A DNA stretch of 64,000 nucleotides from Aestuariivita sp. (GTDB lineage: Bacteria > Pseudomonadota > Alphaproteobacteria > Rhodobacterales > Rhodobacteraceae): contig JAGYKE010000005.1 of assembly GCA_018401465.1 (NCBI GenBank), forward strand, positions 620,001 through 684,000. The letters run 5' to 3'. Below, piece after piece: positions 38,347 to 46,903 of this stretch; position 1 is the stretch's first letter, and every line of letters begins with the position of its first letter. The notes under the pieces are model-generated. The model was not told the DNA's origin. It worked only from the letters and a program-made list of their open reading frames with translations, and did no database searches. Position numbers and translations under genes: made by a program.

Positions 38347-38718
38347 TCAGACAAAGCCGCGCCAGATCAGCACAGCGAGGACGAGCACGAACACCGCGAT
38401 CAGGTTGGCCGCAATGCGCCCCGCCAGCGCCAGCCGCCGCCCATGGCGGCGGTCGGCCACGTCGATCCCCCGTAGATAGGCACTCAGCTCCCGGACCGCC
38501 CGCGCCAGCGCGGCGATGTCCAGCGTCACCGCCAGCCGGGGATGCTGCGCCATGACCTGAGCCTCGGCCAGCAGCAGCACCTGCCTGCGCAACCCCCGCG
38601 GCAATCGCGGCGCGGCCTTGTGCGCAAGCGTGGCGAAGGGTGCGGGGCGCAGCTCCAGCCGCTCGGCCATAAGCCGGGCAAGGTCGTTCAGCGTCTTGTC
38701 GAAAGGTTCGGTCTGCAT
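38347..38718 (-). CDS. Hypothetical protein with C-terminal membrane anchor
   Basis: About 123 residues from ATG 38718 (MQTEPFDKTLNDLARLMAER). Residues 1-95 are helical and charged; residues about 98-120 form a single hydrophobic helix near the C-terminus (LIAVFVLVLAVLIWRGFV), suggesting a tail-anchored inner-membrane protein. The open frame runs 45 codons upstream but overlaps the start of the divergent hydrolase gene. Family not recognised. Confidence 0.72.
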   Translation of the reverse strand: MQTEPFDKTLNDLARLMAERLELRPAPFATLAHKAAPRLPRGLRRQVLLLAEAQVMAQHPRLAVTLDIAALARAVRELSAYLRGIDVADRRHGRRLALAGRIAANLIAVFVLVLAVLIWRGFV

Positions 38719-38800
38719 GGCGGAAATCACGATAGCCCGGTGCATGCCGCGGCTCAATGGGGGCTGGCGGCACCGTCCCGGCCCCTGTATCACCGCGCCC

Positions 38801-39559
38801 ATGCTGACCACGATCGTCCATGACGGCCCCGACACGGCCCCGCCACTCGTCATCGCGCATGGCCTCTACGGGTCAGGCCGCAACTGGGGCGTGATCGCCA
38901 AACGCCTCTCCGACAGCCGCCGCGTCATCGCCGTCGACATGCGCAACCACGGCACAAGCCCCCGGACAGACAGCCATTCCTACACCGACATGGCCACCGA
39001 TCTGGCCGAGGTCATCGCCGCAGAAGGCCGCGACTGTGACCTTCTGGGCCATTCCATGGGCGGCAAAGCGGCGATGGTGCTGGCGCTGACGCAGCCCGGC
39101 AACCTGCGCAAGCTGGTCGTCGCCGACATCGCGCCCGTCGCCTACACCCACAGCCAGCTGCCCTTCATCCACGCCCTGCGCGCGGTCGACCTGACCCGCG
39201 TCACCCGCCGCTCAGAGGCCGAGGCGCAACTGCAAGCCCGAGGCGTCGACCCCGCGCTCTGCAGCTTCTTCACCCAGTCGCTCGACATCGCGGGGGGCCG
39301 CTGGCGGCTCAATCTCGACACGCTCGAGGCCGAGATGTCCAAGATCATGTCCTTCCCCGACCTTGCTGCCACCTGGCCCGGCCCAGCGCTGTTCCTGACC
39401 GGGGCGCTGTCGGATTATGTCCGCCCCGAACACCGCGACCGGATCAGGGCGCTGTTCCCGGGCGCGCGATTCGCGAAAATCCCCGGCGCGGGCCACTGGC
39501 TGCATGCCGACGCGCCCCGCCTGTTCGAGGCGGCCGTGCGCGTCTTTCTCGACGCCTGA
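38801..39559 (+). CDS. Alpha/beta-fold hydrolase (YbfF-like)
   Basis: 252 residues. Oxyanion-hole segment VIAHGLYGSGRNWGVIAKRL, then VIAVDMRNHGTSP, and the nucleophile elbow LLGHSMGGKAAMVLAL (Ser of GHSMG); the catalytic His is in IPGAGHWLHADAP. This order and the phrase MRNHGTSP match the YbfF/esterase group, acting on short acyl esters or thioesters. ATG 38801 is the first residue of the fold; a longer frame upstream overlaps the divergent gene. Ends one base before the convergent rhodanese gene. Confidence 0.9.
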   Translation: MLTTIVHDGPDTAPPLVIAHGLYGSGRNWGVIAKRLSDSRRVIAVDMRNHGTSPRTDSHSYTDMATDLAEVIAAEGRDCDLLGHSMGGKAAMVLALTQPGNLRKLVVADIAPVAYTHSQLPFIHALRAVDLTRVTRRSEAEAQLQARGVDPALCSFFTQSLDIAGGRWRLNLDTLEAEMSKIMSFPDLAATWPGPALFLTGALSDYVRPEHRDRIRALFPGARFAKIPGAGHWLHADAPRLFEAAVRVFLDA

Positions 39560-39952
39560 TCACATCCCGGGATCGGTGCCCTCGATCGCCGGGCCGCCTG
39601 CCTCGACCCAGTCCTTGAACCCGCCCAGGTTGTAGACCTGCGCATAGCCCATGTCCTTCAGCAGCTTGCCAGCAAGCGCCGCGCGCCCGCCGCTTGCACA
39701 ATGCAGCACGATCGCGCGGTCGGCGCGGAATTCCGGGTCATGGAAGGGCGACGCCGGATCGGCGCGGAATTCCAGCATGCCGCGTGGCACGTGATGGGCC
39801 GCCACCGCGCGGCCGGTGCGGTCAAGCTCCGGCGTGTCGCGGATATCAAGCAGTAGCGCCCCTTCGGCCACCATACGCTGCGCCTCGGCACCGTCGATCC
39901 GGGGCACCGCCGCATGGGCGGCCTCCAGCATGTCCTTCACGGTCAGCGGCAT
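39560..39952 (-). CDS. Rhodanese-like protein
   Basis: 130-residue single-domain sulfurtransferase. The catalytic loop is LHCASGGRAALAGKLL with Cys as sulfur acceptor; other family segments are GALLLDIRDTPELDRTGRAV and KDMGYAQVYNLGGFKDWVEA. Cytoplasmic, no signal peptide. ATG 39952 has AAGGA 7 bases upstream, better than ATG 39982. Confidence 0.9.
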   Translation of the reverse strand: MPLTVKDMLEAAHAAVPRIDGAEAQRMVAEGALLLDIRDTPELDRTGRAVAAHHVPRGMLEFRADPASPFHDPEFRADRAIVLHCASGGRAALAGKLLKDMGYAQVYNLGGFKDWVEAGGPAIEGTDPGM

Positions 39953-40086
39953 CGCGGTATCCTTTCCTTGCATCCGATCCACCTACGATAGCCCCTCGCC
40001 CCGGCAGCGCAAGACAGCGCTGTTGCGCGCGACCCGCGCCGCTTCTACTCTGACCCCGTTCCGCCTACCCACAACGGAGTCCCGCC

Positions 40087-40656
40087 ATGCCCCGCAAACA
40101 CCTCGTTGCCGCAGCCTGTGGTCTTCTGATCTGGGCCGGTTCCGCCATCGCCGGTCCGCTCAAGCTGGAACCGGCCAGCCCGCAGCCGGGGTCGGTCAAG
40201 CCGGGCCTCGCCGTGACCTACGCCTTCCCGCCCGAGGTCAAGACGCTGGCGCAGGCCGAATCGGCACTGAGAAAAGGCCAGCCCGGCGCACCCCTCACCG
40301 GGCTCGATTATTGGGAGACCGAAGAAGGCCAGCCCACGCTCACCTCGGGTCAGGCGCTGCGTGTCGCCGCCCGCATCAAGGGCTATGTCCGCTTCGACGC
40401 GGCCGGGGTCTATGTCATCGACTTCCTGTCCAATGACGGGCTGCGCGCAGAGATCGGCGGCCAGACCGTCGCCGTCATAGACGAACGCCGCCCCTGCGAA
40501 CCCGGCGACGCGGTCGAGGTGGAGGTGCCTGTCGCGGGCTGGTATCCGGTCGATCTGGTCTATTTCCAGCGGCTCGGCACCGCCTGCCTGCACATGCGGG
40601 CAAGCCCCAAGGGCGGCAAGCTCGACTACATGCCCGACCGCGCCTTCGGCTACTGA
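40087..40656 (+). CDS. Secreted protein, possibly PA14-like
   Basis: 189 residues with signal peptide MPRKHLVAAACGLLIWAGSAIA. The mature part has one beta-rich domain (residues about 95-175: IKGYVRFDAAGVYVIDFLSN DGLRAEIGG, then WYPVDLVYFQRLGTACLHMR), which recalls the PA14 carbohydrate-binding fold. Function unknown. Ribosome site GGAG before the ATG. Its end overlaps the end of the convergent small membrane-protein gene by 7 bases. Confidence 0.8.
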   Translation: MPRKHLVAAACGLLIWAGSAIAGPLKLEPASPQPGSVKPGLAVTYAFPPEVKTLAQAESALRKGQPGAPLTGLDYWETEEGQPTLTSGQALRVAARIKGYVRFDAAGVYVIDFLSNDGLRAEIGGQTVAVIDERRPCEPGDAVEVEVPVAGWYPVDLVYFQRLGTACLHMRASPKGGKLDYMPDRAFGY

Positions 40657-40838
40657 TCGCGCCGCGTTGACAGCCGCTGCGCCACCACCCAGGACAGCGG
40701 AAAGGCCACGACGAACCCCACCGCCGCGCTCAGCAAGATCGCCTGCGCGGTGACGAAGCCCATGCTCAGCGCCACGATCACCCCCACGCCGGCCAGCGTG
40801 GAGCCGATGAAGATATGCAGGATCAGAAACAGCGTCAT
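40650..40838 (-). CDS. Two-helix small membrane protein
   Basis: 62 residues: MTLFLILHIFIGSTLAGVGV IVALSMGF forms the first helix and LLSAAVGFVVAFPLSWVVAQ the second, with a basic tail (RLSTRRDQ), so both ends are probably cytoplasmic. AAGGAG lies 8 bases before ATG 40838, which rules out the GTG at 40847. Similar small proteins are frequent in Rhodobacterales under unreliable names; function unknown. Confidence 0.8.
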   Translation of the reverse strand: MTLFLILHIFIGSTLAGVGVIVALSMGFVTAQAILLSAAVGFVVAFPLSWVVAQRLSTRRDQ

Positions 40839-41028
40839 GCCGGACACTCCTTGATGCGGATCGGTTATGATCAGTCTGCCACGGCCCGCCTCGCCGCGCC
40901 TTGATCTGGCTCAGATCGCGCGCCGGTCAGGTGACGCGCGTCCGCCCCGGCGGGGCCGGCGCGTCGGCCAGCATGTCGAAAGCCTGTTCGCCCGGGCACA
41001 AGGACGGCCTGCCGAAAGGCCGTCGGGG

Positions 41029-41366
41029 CACTACGTCGCGCAGCGCACCGGCATGTCCGGTGCATGCATCTTCTTCATCGTGGCGCTGGCTTGCCGGGGC
41101 GGTGACCTGCTGGTGCGGGAAGTCGGGGCGCCGCGTGACGCCCTGCGCCAGACCCGCGCTGATCATCCCTTCGCGATCGAACCCTGCGTCGTTCTGCCCG
41201 ATCACCTGCACTGCATCTGGCAATTTCCCGCGGGCGACCGGGACTACAGGCGGCGCTGGGGGCAATCAAGGCAGGCTTCACGATGGCGGCGCGGAAGATA
41301 TACGGGCGCGGCGATAATGCCGGGTTTAGGCCCGGCTTGAGTAGGTCTCAACGCCACAAACCTTAA
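41029..41366 (+). pseudogene. Decayed REP-associated tyrosine transposase (RAYT)
   Basis: The frame from 41029 reads GACIFFIVALACRGGDLLVREVG ..., then VVLPDHLHCIWQFPAGDRDY, the N-terminal half of a Y1-type RAYT with the His-x-His motif (DHLHC). At the G-run near 41256-41260 one base is missing: in the next frame the family continues RRWGAIKAGFT. After that the family pattern is lost, and the catalytic Tyr region is absent; a stop follows at 41364. No start codon with a ribosome site is visible. So it is frameshifted and truncated, and unlikely to be active. Confidence 0.75.
41319..41336. repeat. REP-like palindrome beside the RAYT remnant
   Basis: GCCGGG-TTTAGG-CCCGGC, a 6-bp stem with a 6-base loop at the 3' end of the RAYT remnant. 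RAYT genes are normally flanked by the REP hairpins they mobilise. Only one clear unit is present. Confidence 0.45.
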
Positions 41367-41415
41367 CGCCCGGTAAATCCGCCCCCGTAACCCCTTGATT
41401 TCCCAGAGGCGAACA

Positions 41416-41436
41416 GGCGTCCCATCATGGGACGCC
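41416..41436 (-). terminator. Terminator hairpin of lepA
   Basis: GGCGTCCCA, loop TCA, TGGGACGCC: a perfect 9-bp stem 15 bases beyond the lepA stop. Reading leftward it is followed by TGTTCG, a poor T-run. Confidence 0.65.
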
Positions 41437-41450
41437 CCCTGACGGACGCG

Positions 41451-43250
41451 TCAGCTGTCCATCTTGAGCGCGTTGATGAAGGCCTCTTGCGGGATGTCGA
41501 CCTTGCCGAACTGCCGCATCTTCTTCTTGCCGGCCTTCTGCTTGTCCAGCAGCTTCCGCTTCCGCGTCGCGTCCCCGCCATAGCACTTGGCCGTGACATC
41601 CTTCCGCATCGCCGACAACGTCTCGCGCGCGATCACCTTGCCGCCGATCGCCGCCTGGATCGGGATCTTGAACATGTGGCGCGGGATGAGATCCTTCAGC
41701 TTCTCCACCATTGCCCGGCCCCGCGTCTCGGCCCGGTCACGGTGAACCATCGTCGAGAGCGCGTCGACGGGTTCGTCGTTCACGAGGATCTGCATCTTCA
41801 CGAGGTTGTCCTCGCGGTAGCCCACCACCTGGTAATCGAAGCTGGCGTACCCCTTCGTCACCGACTTGAGCCGGTCGTAGAAGTCGAACACCACCTCGTT
41901 CAGCGGCAGGTCATAGACCACCATCGCGCGCGAGCCCGCATAGGTCAGTTCCTGCTGGATGCCCCGCCGGTCCTGGCAGAGCTTGAGCACGTCGCCGAGG
42001 TATTCGTCGGGCACAAGGATCGTCGCCTTGATGCGCGGCTCTTCCATATGGTCGACATAGGTAAGGTCGGGCATGTCGGCGGGGTTGTGCAGCTCGCGCA
42101 TCTCCCCGTCCTTCATGTGGACGTGATAGACGACCGAGGGCGCCGTGGTGATCAGGTCGATATCGTACTCGCGCTCGATACGGTCGCGGATGACCTCGAG
42201 GTGCAGAAGCCCAAGGAACCCGCAGCGGAAGCCGAAGCCAAGCGCCGCCGAGGTCTCCATCTCGAAGGTGAAGGAGGCGTCGTTCAGCGCCAGTTTCTCG
42301 ATCGCGTCGCGCATATCCTCGAATTCGGAGGAATCCACAGGGAACAGCCCGCAGAACACTACCGGGATCGACGGCTTGAAGCCCGGCAGGGGTTTGTCGG
42401 CGCCCTTCTTCTCGTGCGTGATGGTGTCGCCCACGCGGGTGTCGCGCACCTGCTTGATGGATGCGGTCAGAAACCCGATCTCGCCGGGGCCAAGCTCGTC
42501 GACCGGCTGCATCGCCGGGCGGAAGACGCCGAGGCGGTCCACGCCATAGCGCGCGCCGGTCTGCATCATCTTGATCTGGTCGCCCTTGCGCAGGACGCCG
42601 TCCATGATGCGGACAAGAACGACAACGCCGAGATAGCTGTCATACCAGCTGTCCACCAGCATCGCCTTGAGCGGCGCCGCCGCATCGCCCTTGGGTGCCG
42701 GCAGGCGGTGCACGATGGCCTCGAGCGTCTCGTGAATGCCGATCCCGGTCTTGGCGGACACCAGCAGCGCATCCTTCGCGTCGATGCCGATGACGTCCTC
42801 GATCTGTTCGCGCACGCGGTCGGGCTCGGAGGCGGGCAGGTCGATCTTGTTGAGGACCGGCACGATCTCGTGGTCGGCGTCGATCGCCTGATAGACGTTG
42901 GCGAGGGTCTGCGCCTCGACCCCTTGCGTGCTGTCGACCACCAGCAGCGATCCCTCGACCGCGCGCATGGACCGCGACACCTCGTAGGCGAAGTCCACAT
43001 GGCCCGGCGTGTCGATCAGGTTCAGCACGTATTTCTCGCCGTTGTCGGCGGTGTAATCGATGCGGACGGTGTTCGCCTTGATGGTGATGCCGCGTTCGCG
43101 TTCGATATCCATCGCGTCGAGCAACTGCTCTTTCATATCGCGGTCCTGCACCGTCCCGGTCGACTGGATCAGCCGATCGGCGAGCGTGGACTTGCCGTGG
43201 TCTATATGGGCCACGATGGAAAAGTTGCGGATGTGCGAAAGCGGTGTCAT
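41451..43250 (-). CDS. lepA: Elongation factor 4
   Basis: Ribosome-associated translational GTPase that can back-translocate stalled ribosomes. 599 residues, the exact usual length from ATG 43250 ([20 protein letters not shown]). G1 [10 protein letters not shown]3 DTPGHVDF, G4 NKIDLP and G5 VSAKTG are intact, and the unique C-terminal domain ends [24 protein letters not shown] second ATG three codons upstream (43259) is possible; neither has a clear ribosome site. Confidence 0.96.
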   Translation of the reverse strand: MTPLSHIRNFSIVAHIDHGKSTLADRLIQSTGTVQDRDMKEQLLDAMDIERERGITIKANTVRIDYTADNGEKYVLNLIDTPGHVDFAYEVSRSMRAVEGSLLVVDSTQGVEAQTLANVYQAIDADHEIVPVLNKIDLPASEPDRVREQIEDVIGIDAKDALLVSAKTGIGIHETLEAIVHRLPAPKGDAAAPLKAMLVDSWYDSYLGVVVLVRIMDGVLRKGDQIKMMQTGARYGVDRLGVFRPAMQPVDELGPGEIGFLTASIKQVRDTRVGDTITHEKKGADKPLPGFKPSIPVVFCGLFPVDSSEFEDMRDAIEKLALNDASFTFEMETSAALGFGFRCGFLGLLHLEVIRDRIEREYDIDLITTAPSVVYHVHMKDGEMRELHNPADMPDLTYVDHMEEPRIKATILVPDEYLGDVLKLCQDRRGIQQELTYAGSRAMVVYDLPLNEVVFDFYDRLKSVTKGYASFDYQVVGYREDNLVKMQILVNDEPVDALSTMVHRDRAETRGRAMVEKLKDLIPRHMFKIPIQAAIGGKVIARETLSAMRKDVTAKCYGGDATRKRKLLDKQKAGKKKMRQFGKVDIPQEAFINALKMDS

Positions 43251-43416
43251 GAGCCGCATATGTAGGGGTTTCAGCGTGCGGTCAAGCGTCCGTCAGGGCC
43301 GCCTGCCCCGGGCAATCGTGAATTGCCGTGACGGGTCTTTTCGACCATAGTCTTGCCTTGAGCAGACAGGCCAGAAGACCGCATGACGCGGCGGCGGCAC
43401 GATGGGAAAGCAGGCG

Positions 43417-43758
43417 ATGATCCGGGCGATTGGACTATGCGCGATACTGATCTTGGCGGGCTGCGGCGGAAGCCGGTCCGACCGGGGCTCTGATCCTGCG
43501 CGCTTCGCCTCGGCCAGCGGCCCGATCGCCAGCGCCTGCATGTCGTCGCGGCGTCCGGGGGCGAACCGGCAGATCTGCGGCTGCATCCAGACGGCAGCCG
43601 ACCGGACGTTGTCAGGCGCAGATCAGCGACGCGGCGCGTCTTTCTTCGGCAACGAGGAACTGGCCCATTCCGTGCGCCTGTCCGACACGGAACGCGACGA
43701 CGCCTTCTGGAAACGCTGGACGGAGTTCGGGCGCGCGGCAGAGCAGCTCTGCCGCTAG
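43417..43758 (+). CDS. Small Cys-rich lipoprotein, conserved in Rhodobacterales
   Basis: 113 residues from ATG 43417. Signal peptide MIRAIGLCAILILAGC with lipobox (LAGC). The mature part has ACMSSRRPGANRQICGCIQT, AADRTLSGADQRRGASFF and a C-terminal DDAFWKRWTEFGRAAEQLC, a pattern I recall in rhodobacterial proteins sometimes mislabelled arginine transporter. The four mature cysteines could form disulfides in the periplasm. The five-codon-longer start at 43402 lacks a ribosome site. Convergent, with a 4-base overlap, on the racemase gene. Confidence 0.8.
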   Translation: MIRAIGLCAILILAGCGGSRSDRGSDPARFASASGPIASACMSSRRPGANRQICGCIQTAADRTLSGADQRRGASFFGNEELAHSVRLSDTERDDAFWKRWTEFGRAAEQLCR

Positions 43759-44429
43759 GGCCTGTTCTGCGCCACGATGGCGCGGACGAGACAGTCGAGA
43801 CTGTCGGTCCAGGGCATGTCCGCCGGCAGATCGCCGGTCAGCAGCGACAATTCGGTGCAGGCGATCAGGACGTGATCGGCGCCTGAGGCGAGAAGCCCGC
43901 GCGCCGCATCCGCCACAGCGGTGGCCGGAGGGCGGCGTCCGGCCTTGACCGCGCGGATCATCTCGAGCACGCCGCTGTCGCTCTCCGACCAGATCGCCGT
44001 CAGCCCGTTCGCCGCGAAATCGGCGTCGAATGATCGTGTGAGCCGCACCGCTGGCGAGGCCAGCATCCCGATCCGCCGCGCGCCCAGATCCGCCAGATGC
44101 CGGGAGGTGAGCGCGACCATGTCGAGAAAGGGCAGGTCCGTCGCCGCGCGGATCGCTTCGCGGTAATGATGCGCCGTGTTGCACGGCATGGCGAGCGCCC
44201 CTGCCCCCGCCGCCGCCAGATCGCGGGCCATCTGCACGAGAACCGGCGCCGGGTCGGCGCCGGTGCCGTCGATCAGCGCCGCGATGCGGCTGGGCACACG
44301 CGGGTTCTGGTGCACGATGAGCGGAATATGGTCGGCATCATCGCGGGCGGGCACGGCGGCGAGCACCTTCTGCATCAGAAGGATCGTCGCCTCGGGCCCC
44401 ATGCCCCCCAGGATGCCGACGGGTTTCAT
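43755..44429 (-). CDS. Aspartate/glutamate racemase-family protein
   Basis: 224-residue PLP-independent racemase-type enzyme. The two catalytic cysteines are present in AMPCNTAHHYREAIRA (Cys about 82) and VLIACTELSLLTGDLP (Cys about 192), and the N-terminal MKPVGILGGMGPEATILLMQ is diagnostic. Substrate in this family is an acidic amino acid or analogue. It lies 72 bases downstream of the cysteate sulfo-lyase-type gene in the same direction; one inference is a racemase for D-cysteate or a related acidic sulfonate, but aspartate racemase is equally possible. A GGATATTT repeat lies in the gap. Confidence 0.85.
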   Translation of the reverse strand: MKPVGILGGMGPEATILLMQKVLAAVPARDDADHIPLIVHQNPRVPSRIAALIDGTGADPAPVLVQMARDLAAAGAGALAMPCNTAHHYREAIRAATDLPFLDMVALTSRHLADLGARRIGMLASPAVRLTRSFDADFAANGLTAIWSESDSGVLEMIRAVKAGRRPPATAVADAARGLLASGADHVLIACTELSLLTGDLPADMPWTDSLDCLVRAIVAQNRP

Positions 44430-44457
44430 CGATGCGAAATCGCGCTGCGCGCGATGC

Positions 44458-44490
44458 CTCCGGCGGGGATATTTGGGGCGAGAGGAAGAC
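44458..44490 (+). repeat. Intergenic GGATATTT repeat, partial copy 2
   Basis: CCGGCGGGGATATTT followed by GGGGCGAGAGGAAGAC. Shares GGATATTT-(1-2 nt)-GGGCGAGAGGAA with copy 1 (13346-13416, reverse strand), but the GC hairpins are missing or decayed. Confidence 0.6.
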
Positions 44491-44501
44491 GCATTATGCC
44501 C

Positions 44502-45512
44502 TCAGGCTTTTGAGGCCACATCGAATTCATGCGTATAGCCCGTGAGGCCGATGGCGCCCCCGGTGTGGAGGAAGACCACGCGTTCGCCTTTGCGGAAATG
44601 GCCCTTGCGGATCAGATCGATCAGGCCCGCGGCCCCCTTCGCCGAATAGACCGGGTCGAGAAGAATCGCTTCGGTCCGGGCGAAGAGATCGATCGCCTCG
44701 AGCGTGTCTTTCGCGGGCATGCCGTAGCCCGGGCCGACATAATCGGTATTGGCGACCACGTCTTCGCGCTGCACCACACCGGGGCAGCCGAGTTTTTCGG
44801 CCGTCTTCACGGCAAGGGTGAAGACGTTCTCTTCCTGCTTCGCCTTCGGCGCGCGCACGCCGATGCCCAGAAGGGGGATTCCTGCGTTCATCGCCTTCAG
44901 CCCGGTGATCAGGCCCGCCTGCGTGCCCGCGCTGCCGGTGGCGTGGACGATGTGATCGACGTTCAGCCCCATGTCGACGAACTGCCCCAGCATTTCCAGC
45001 GCGCAATTGACGTATCCCAGCGCCCCCGTCGCGTTCGACCCGCCGCCCGGGATCGTGTAGGCGCGGCGGCCATCCGCGCGCATGCGGTCCGCCACCGCTT
45101 CCATCTCGGCATTCATGTCGAGCCCGCCGCCCCGGTGTTCGATGCTGGCCCCATGCAGGACGTCGAGCAGTACGTTGCCGTTGTAGCGGTAGTTTTCGTG
45201 ATTGTAGCCGGTGCGGTCTTCCAGAAGGATATGGCAGTCCATGCCCAGTTTCGCGGCGGCCGCCGCCGTCTGGCGGGCGTGGTTCGACTGGGTCGCGCCT
45301 TGCGTCAGCACGATGTCGGCGCCCTGTTCAACCGCCTCGGCCATCAGGAATTCAAGCTTGCGCGTCTTGTTCCCGCCGGTGGACAGACCCGTGCAATCGT
45401 CACGCTTGATCCAGATTTCGGGTCCGCCCAGAAGCGCGCTCAGCCGCGGCAGCGGTTCCAGCGGTGTCGGCAGATGGGCAAGGCGGATGCGGGGAAAGCG
45501 GGCAAGGTTCAT
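44502..45512 (-). CDS. cuyA: L-cysteate sulfo-lyase / D-cysteine desulfhydrase-type enzyme
   Basis: 336-residue PLP enzyme of the ACC deaminase/D-cysteine desulfhydrase fold. The PLP-lysine segment is [20 protein letters not shown], the substrate loop [20 protein letters not shown], and the phosphate-binding part [20 protein letters not shown]. The start [20 protein letters not shown] is what I recall of CuyA in roseobacters, which splits L-cysteate to pyruvate, ammonia and sulfite. Operon position behind a HpsN-like dehydrogenase supports that over D-cysteine desulfhydration. The ribosome site AAGGATAG overlaps the stop of the preceding gene, giving translational coupling. Confidence 0.8.
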   Translation of the reverse strand: MNLARFPRIRLAHLPTPLEPLPRLSALLGGPEIWIKRDDCTGLSTGGNKTRKLEFLMAEAVEQGADIVLTQGATQSNHARQTAAAAAKLGMDCHILLEDRTGYNHENYRYNGNVLLDVLHGASIEHRGGGLDMNAEMEAVADRMRADGRRAYTIPGGGSNATGALGYVNCALEMLGQFVDMGLNVDHIVHATGSAGTQAGLITGLKAMNAGIPLLGIGVRAPKAKQEENVFTLAVKTAEKLGCPGVVQREDVVANTDYVGPGYGMPAKDTLEAIDLFARTEAILLDPVYSAKGAAGLIDLIRKGHFRKGERVVFLHTGGAIGLTGYTHEFDVASKA

Positions 45513-45515
45513 GGT

Positions 45516-46823
45516 CTATCCTTGGTGATGTGGCGCCAGCATCGCCAGTTGCGCCAGATTGGCAAGGCGGATGTCGGCGGTGCGGGCATGGCCCTCCATC
45601 CCCTCGAACCGCGAGATGCAGGCGGTGGCGGCGGCAAGATCGGGCAGCGCCTCGGGCGCGACTTCCTGCCAGGTGACGGTCTTGAGGAACTTGTGCACCG
45701 ACAGCCCCCCGGTATAGCGCGCAGCCCCCGAGGTGGGCAGCACATGGTTCGGCCCCGACGCCTTGTCGCCGAACGCGACCGTGGTCGTGGCCCCGAGGAA
45801 GAGCGAGCCATAGGCGCGCAGCCGGTCGCGCCACCAGGGCAGGTCCGCGGCCTGCACATGCAGATGTTCGGGGGCATAGGTATCGGCGGTGTGGGCCATG
45901 TCCTCGCGCGTGTCGCACAGGATGATCTCGCCCAGCCGGTCCCAGGCCGCGCGGGCGGAGGAGCCGTTCGGTTCAGGCAGATCATTGATGCAGAGGGGGA
46001 TGAGGCGCAGCACCTCCGCCGCCAGCACGCGGTCGGTGGTGGCCAGCCAGACGGGGCTCGTCGGCCCGTGTTCGGCCTGCCCCACGAGGTCCCAGGCGAC
46101 GGTCAGCGGATCGGCGGTGGCGTCGGCAAGGATCATGCTGTCGGTAGGGCCCGCGACCATGTCGATGCCTACGGGCCCGAAGAGCTGCCGCTTGGCTTCC
46201 GCCACGAAGGCGTTCCCGGGACCGACAAGGATATCGGCAGGCGGTCCGCCGAAGTGACCGAAGGCCATGGCGGCCACCGCCTGCACGCCGCCCAGCGCAA
46301 GGATGCGGTCGGCGCCCGCAAGGTGCATGGCATAAAGGATCGCGTCGGGTATGCCGGCCCCGGGCTTCGGCGGCGAACAGGCGATGACATGAGGCACCCC
46401 CGCCGCCCGCGCCGTCGTGATCGTCATGAGCGCCGAGGCGATATGCGCATAACGTCCCCCCGGCACGTAGCAGCCCGCGGTGCCGATCGGGATCGCCCGC
46501 TGCCCCGCCACCAGCCCCGGGCGCAGTTCGATGCGGAAATCGCTGATGCTGTCGCGCTGCGCCTGCGCGAAGCGGCGGATGTTGTCATGGGCATAGCCGA
46601 TATGCGCCTTCAGATCGCCGGGCACCCGGGCGCAGGCCTCGGCGATCCGGTCCTCGGGCACGACGATGTCGCCCGACCAGCCGTCGAGGCGGCGCGCATA
46701 ATCGGCGACCGCCGCCTCTCCGCCCTCGCGGATGCGCGCCAGCATCCCGCCCACCACAACAGGGGCGTCGCCCTGCGCTTCGGGCAGCAGGCCCGGCGCG
46801 GATTTCATCAGTTCGGCTGACAT
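45516..46823 (-). CDS. hpsN: HisD-family dehydrogenase, HpsN-like (sulfopropanediol 3-dehydrogenase?)
   Basis: 435-residue zinc-dependent NAD dehydrogenase homologous to histidinol dehydrogenase. Family landmarks: AGCYVPGGRYAHIASALMTI, GPGNAFVAEAKRQLFGPVGI DMVAGP, Zn ligands in VGQAEHGPTS, catalytic Glu-His in TYAPEHLHV, and GPNHVLPTSGAARYTGGLSV. It stands outside any his operon, divergent from a LysR regulator and upstream of cuyA. In roseobacters HpsN oxidises (R)-2,3-dihydroxypropane-1-sulfonate to (R)-sulfolactate; that assignment is inferred from context. Ribosome site AAGG 6 bases before ATG. Confidence 0.8.
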   Translation of the reverse strand: MSAELMKSAPGLLPEAQGDAPVVVGGMLARIREGGEAAVADYARRLDGWSGDIVVPEDRIAEACARVPGDLKAHIGYAHDNIRRFAQAQRDSISDFRIELRPGLVAGQRAIPIGTAGCYVPGGRYAHIASALMTITTARAAGVPHVIACSPPKPGAGIPDAILYAMHLAGADRILALGGVQAVAAMAFGHFGGPPADILVGPGNAFVAEAKRQLFGPVGIDMVAGPTDSMILADATADPLTVAWDLVGQAEHGPTSPVWLATTDRVLAAEVLRLIPLCINDLPEPNGSSARAAWDRLGEIILCDTREDMAHTADTYAPEHLHVQAADLPWWRDRLRAYGSLFLGATTTVAFGDKASGPNHVLPTSGAARYTGGLSVHKFLKTVTWQEVAPEALPDLAAATACISRFEGMEGHARTADIRLANLAQLAMLAPHHQG

Positions 46824-46867
46824 GGCGACCTTCTTCCCCGGTCGGGGGCTTGACGGGCCGGGTGCGC

Positions 46868-46888
46868 AGTTTCACAAATCGTGAAACT
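46868..46888. promoter_or_regulatory. LysR-type operator, perfect palindrome
   Basis: AGTTTCAC-AAATC-GTGAAACT, 8-bp perfect arms with a 5-base spacer, containing T-N11-A as expected for LysR-type binding. It lies between the divergent dehydrogenase and LysR genes, 15 bases before the LysR start and 44 from the other, fitting joint control and autorepression. Confidence 0.8.
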
Positions 46889-46903
46889 GAGAAAGACCCG
46901 GCC

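Noticed and set aside
41029-41366. Intact transposase
   Set aside because: Frameshift in a G-run, catalytic Tyr region missing, no usable start codon.
45516-46823. Histidine-biosynthesis hisD
   Set aside because: No his genes nearby; the partner is a cysteate-lyase-type gene with a LysR regulator. Not fully excluded without a genome-wide check.
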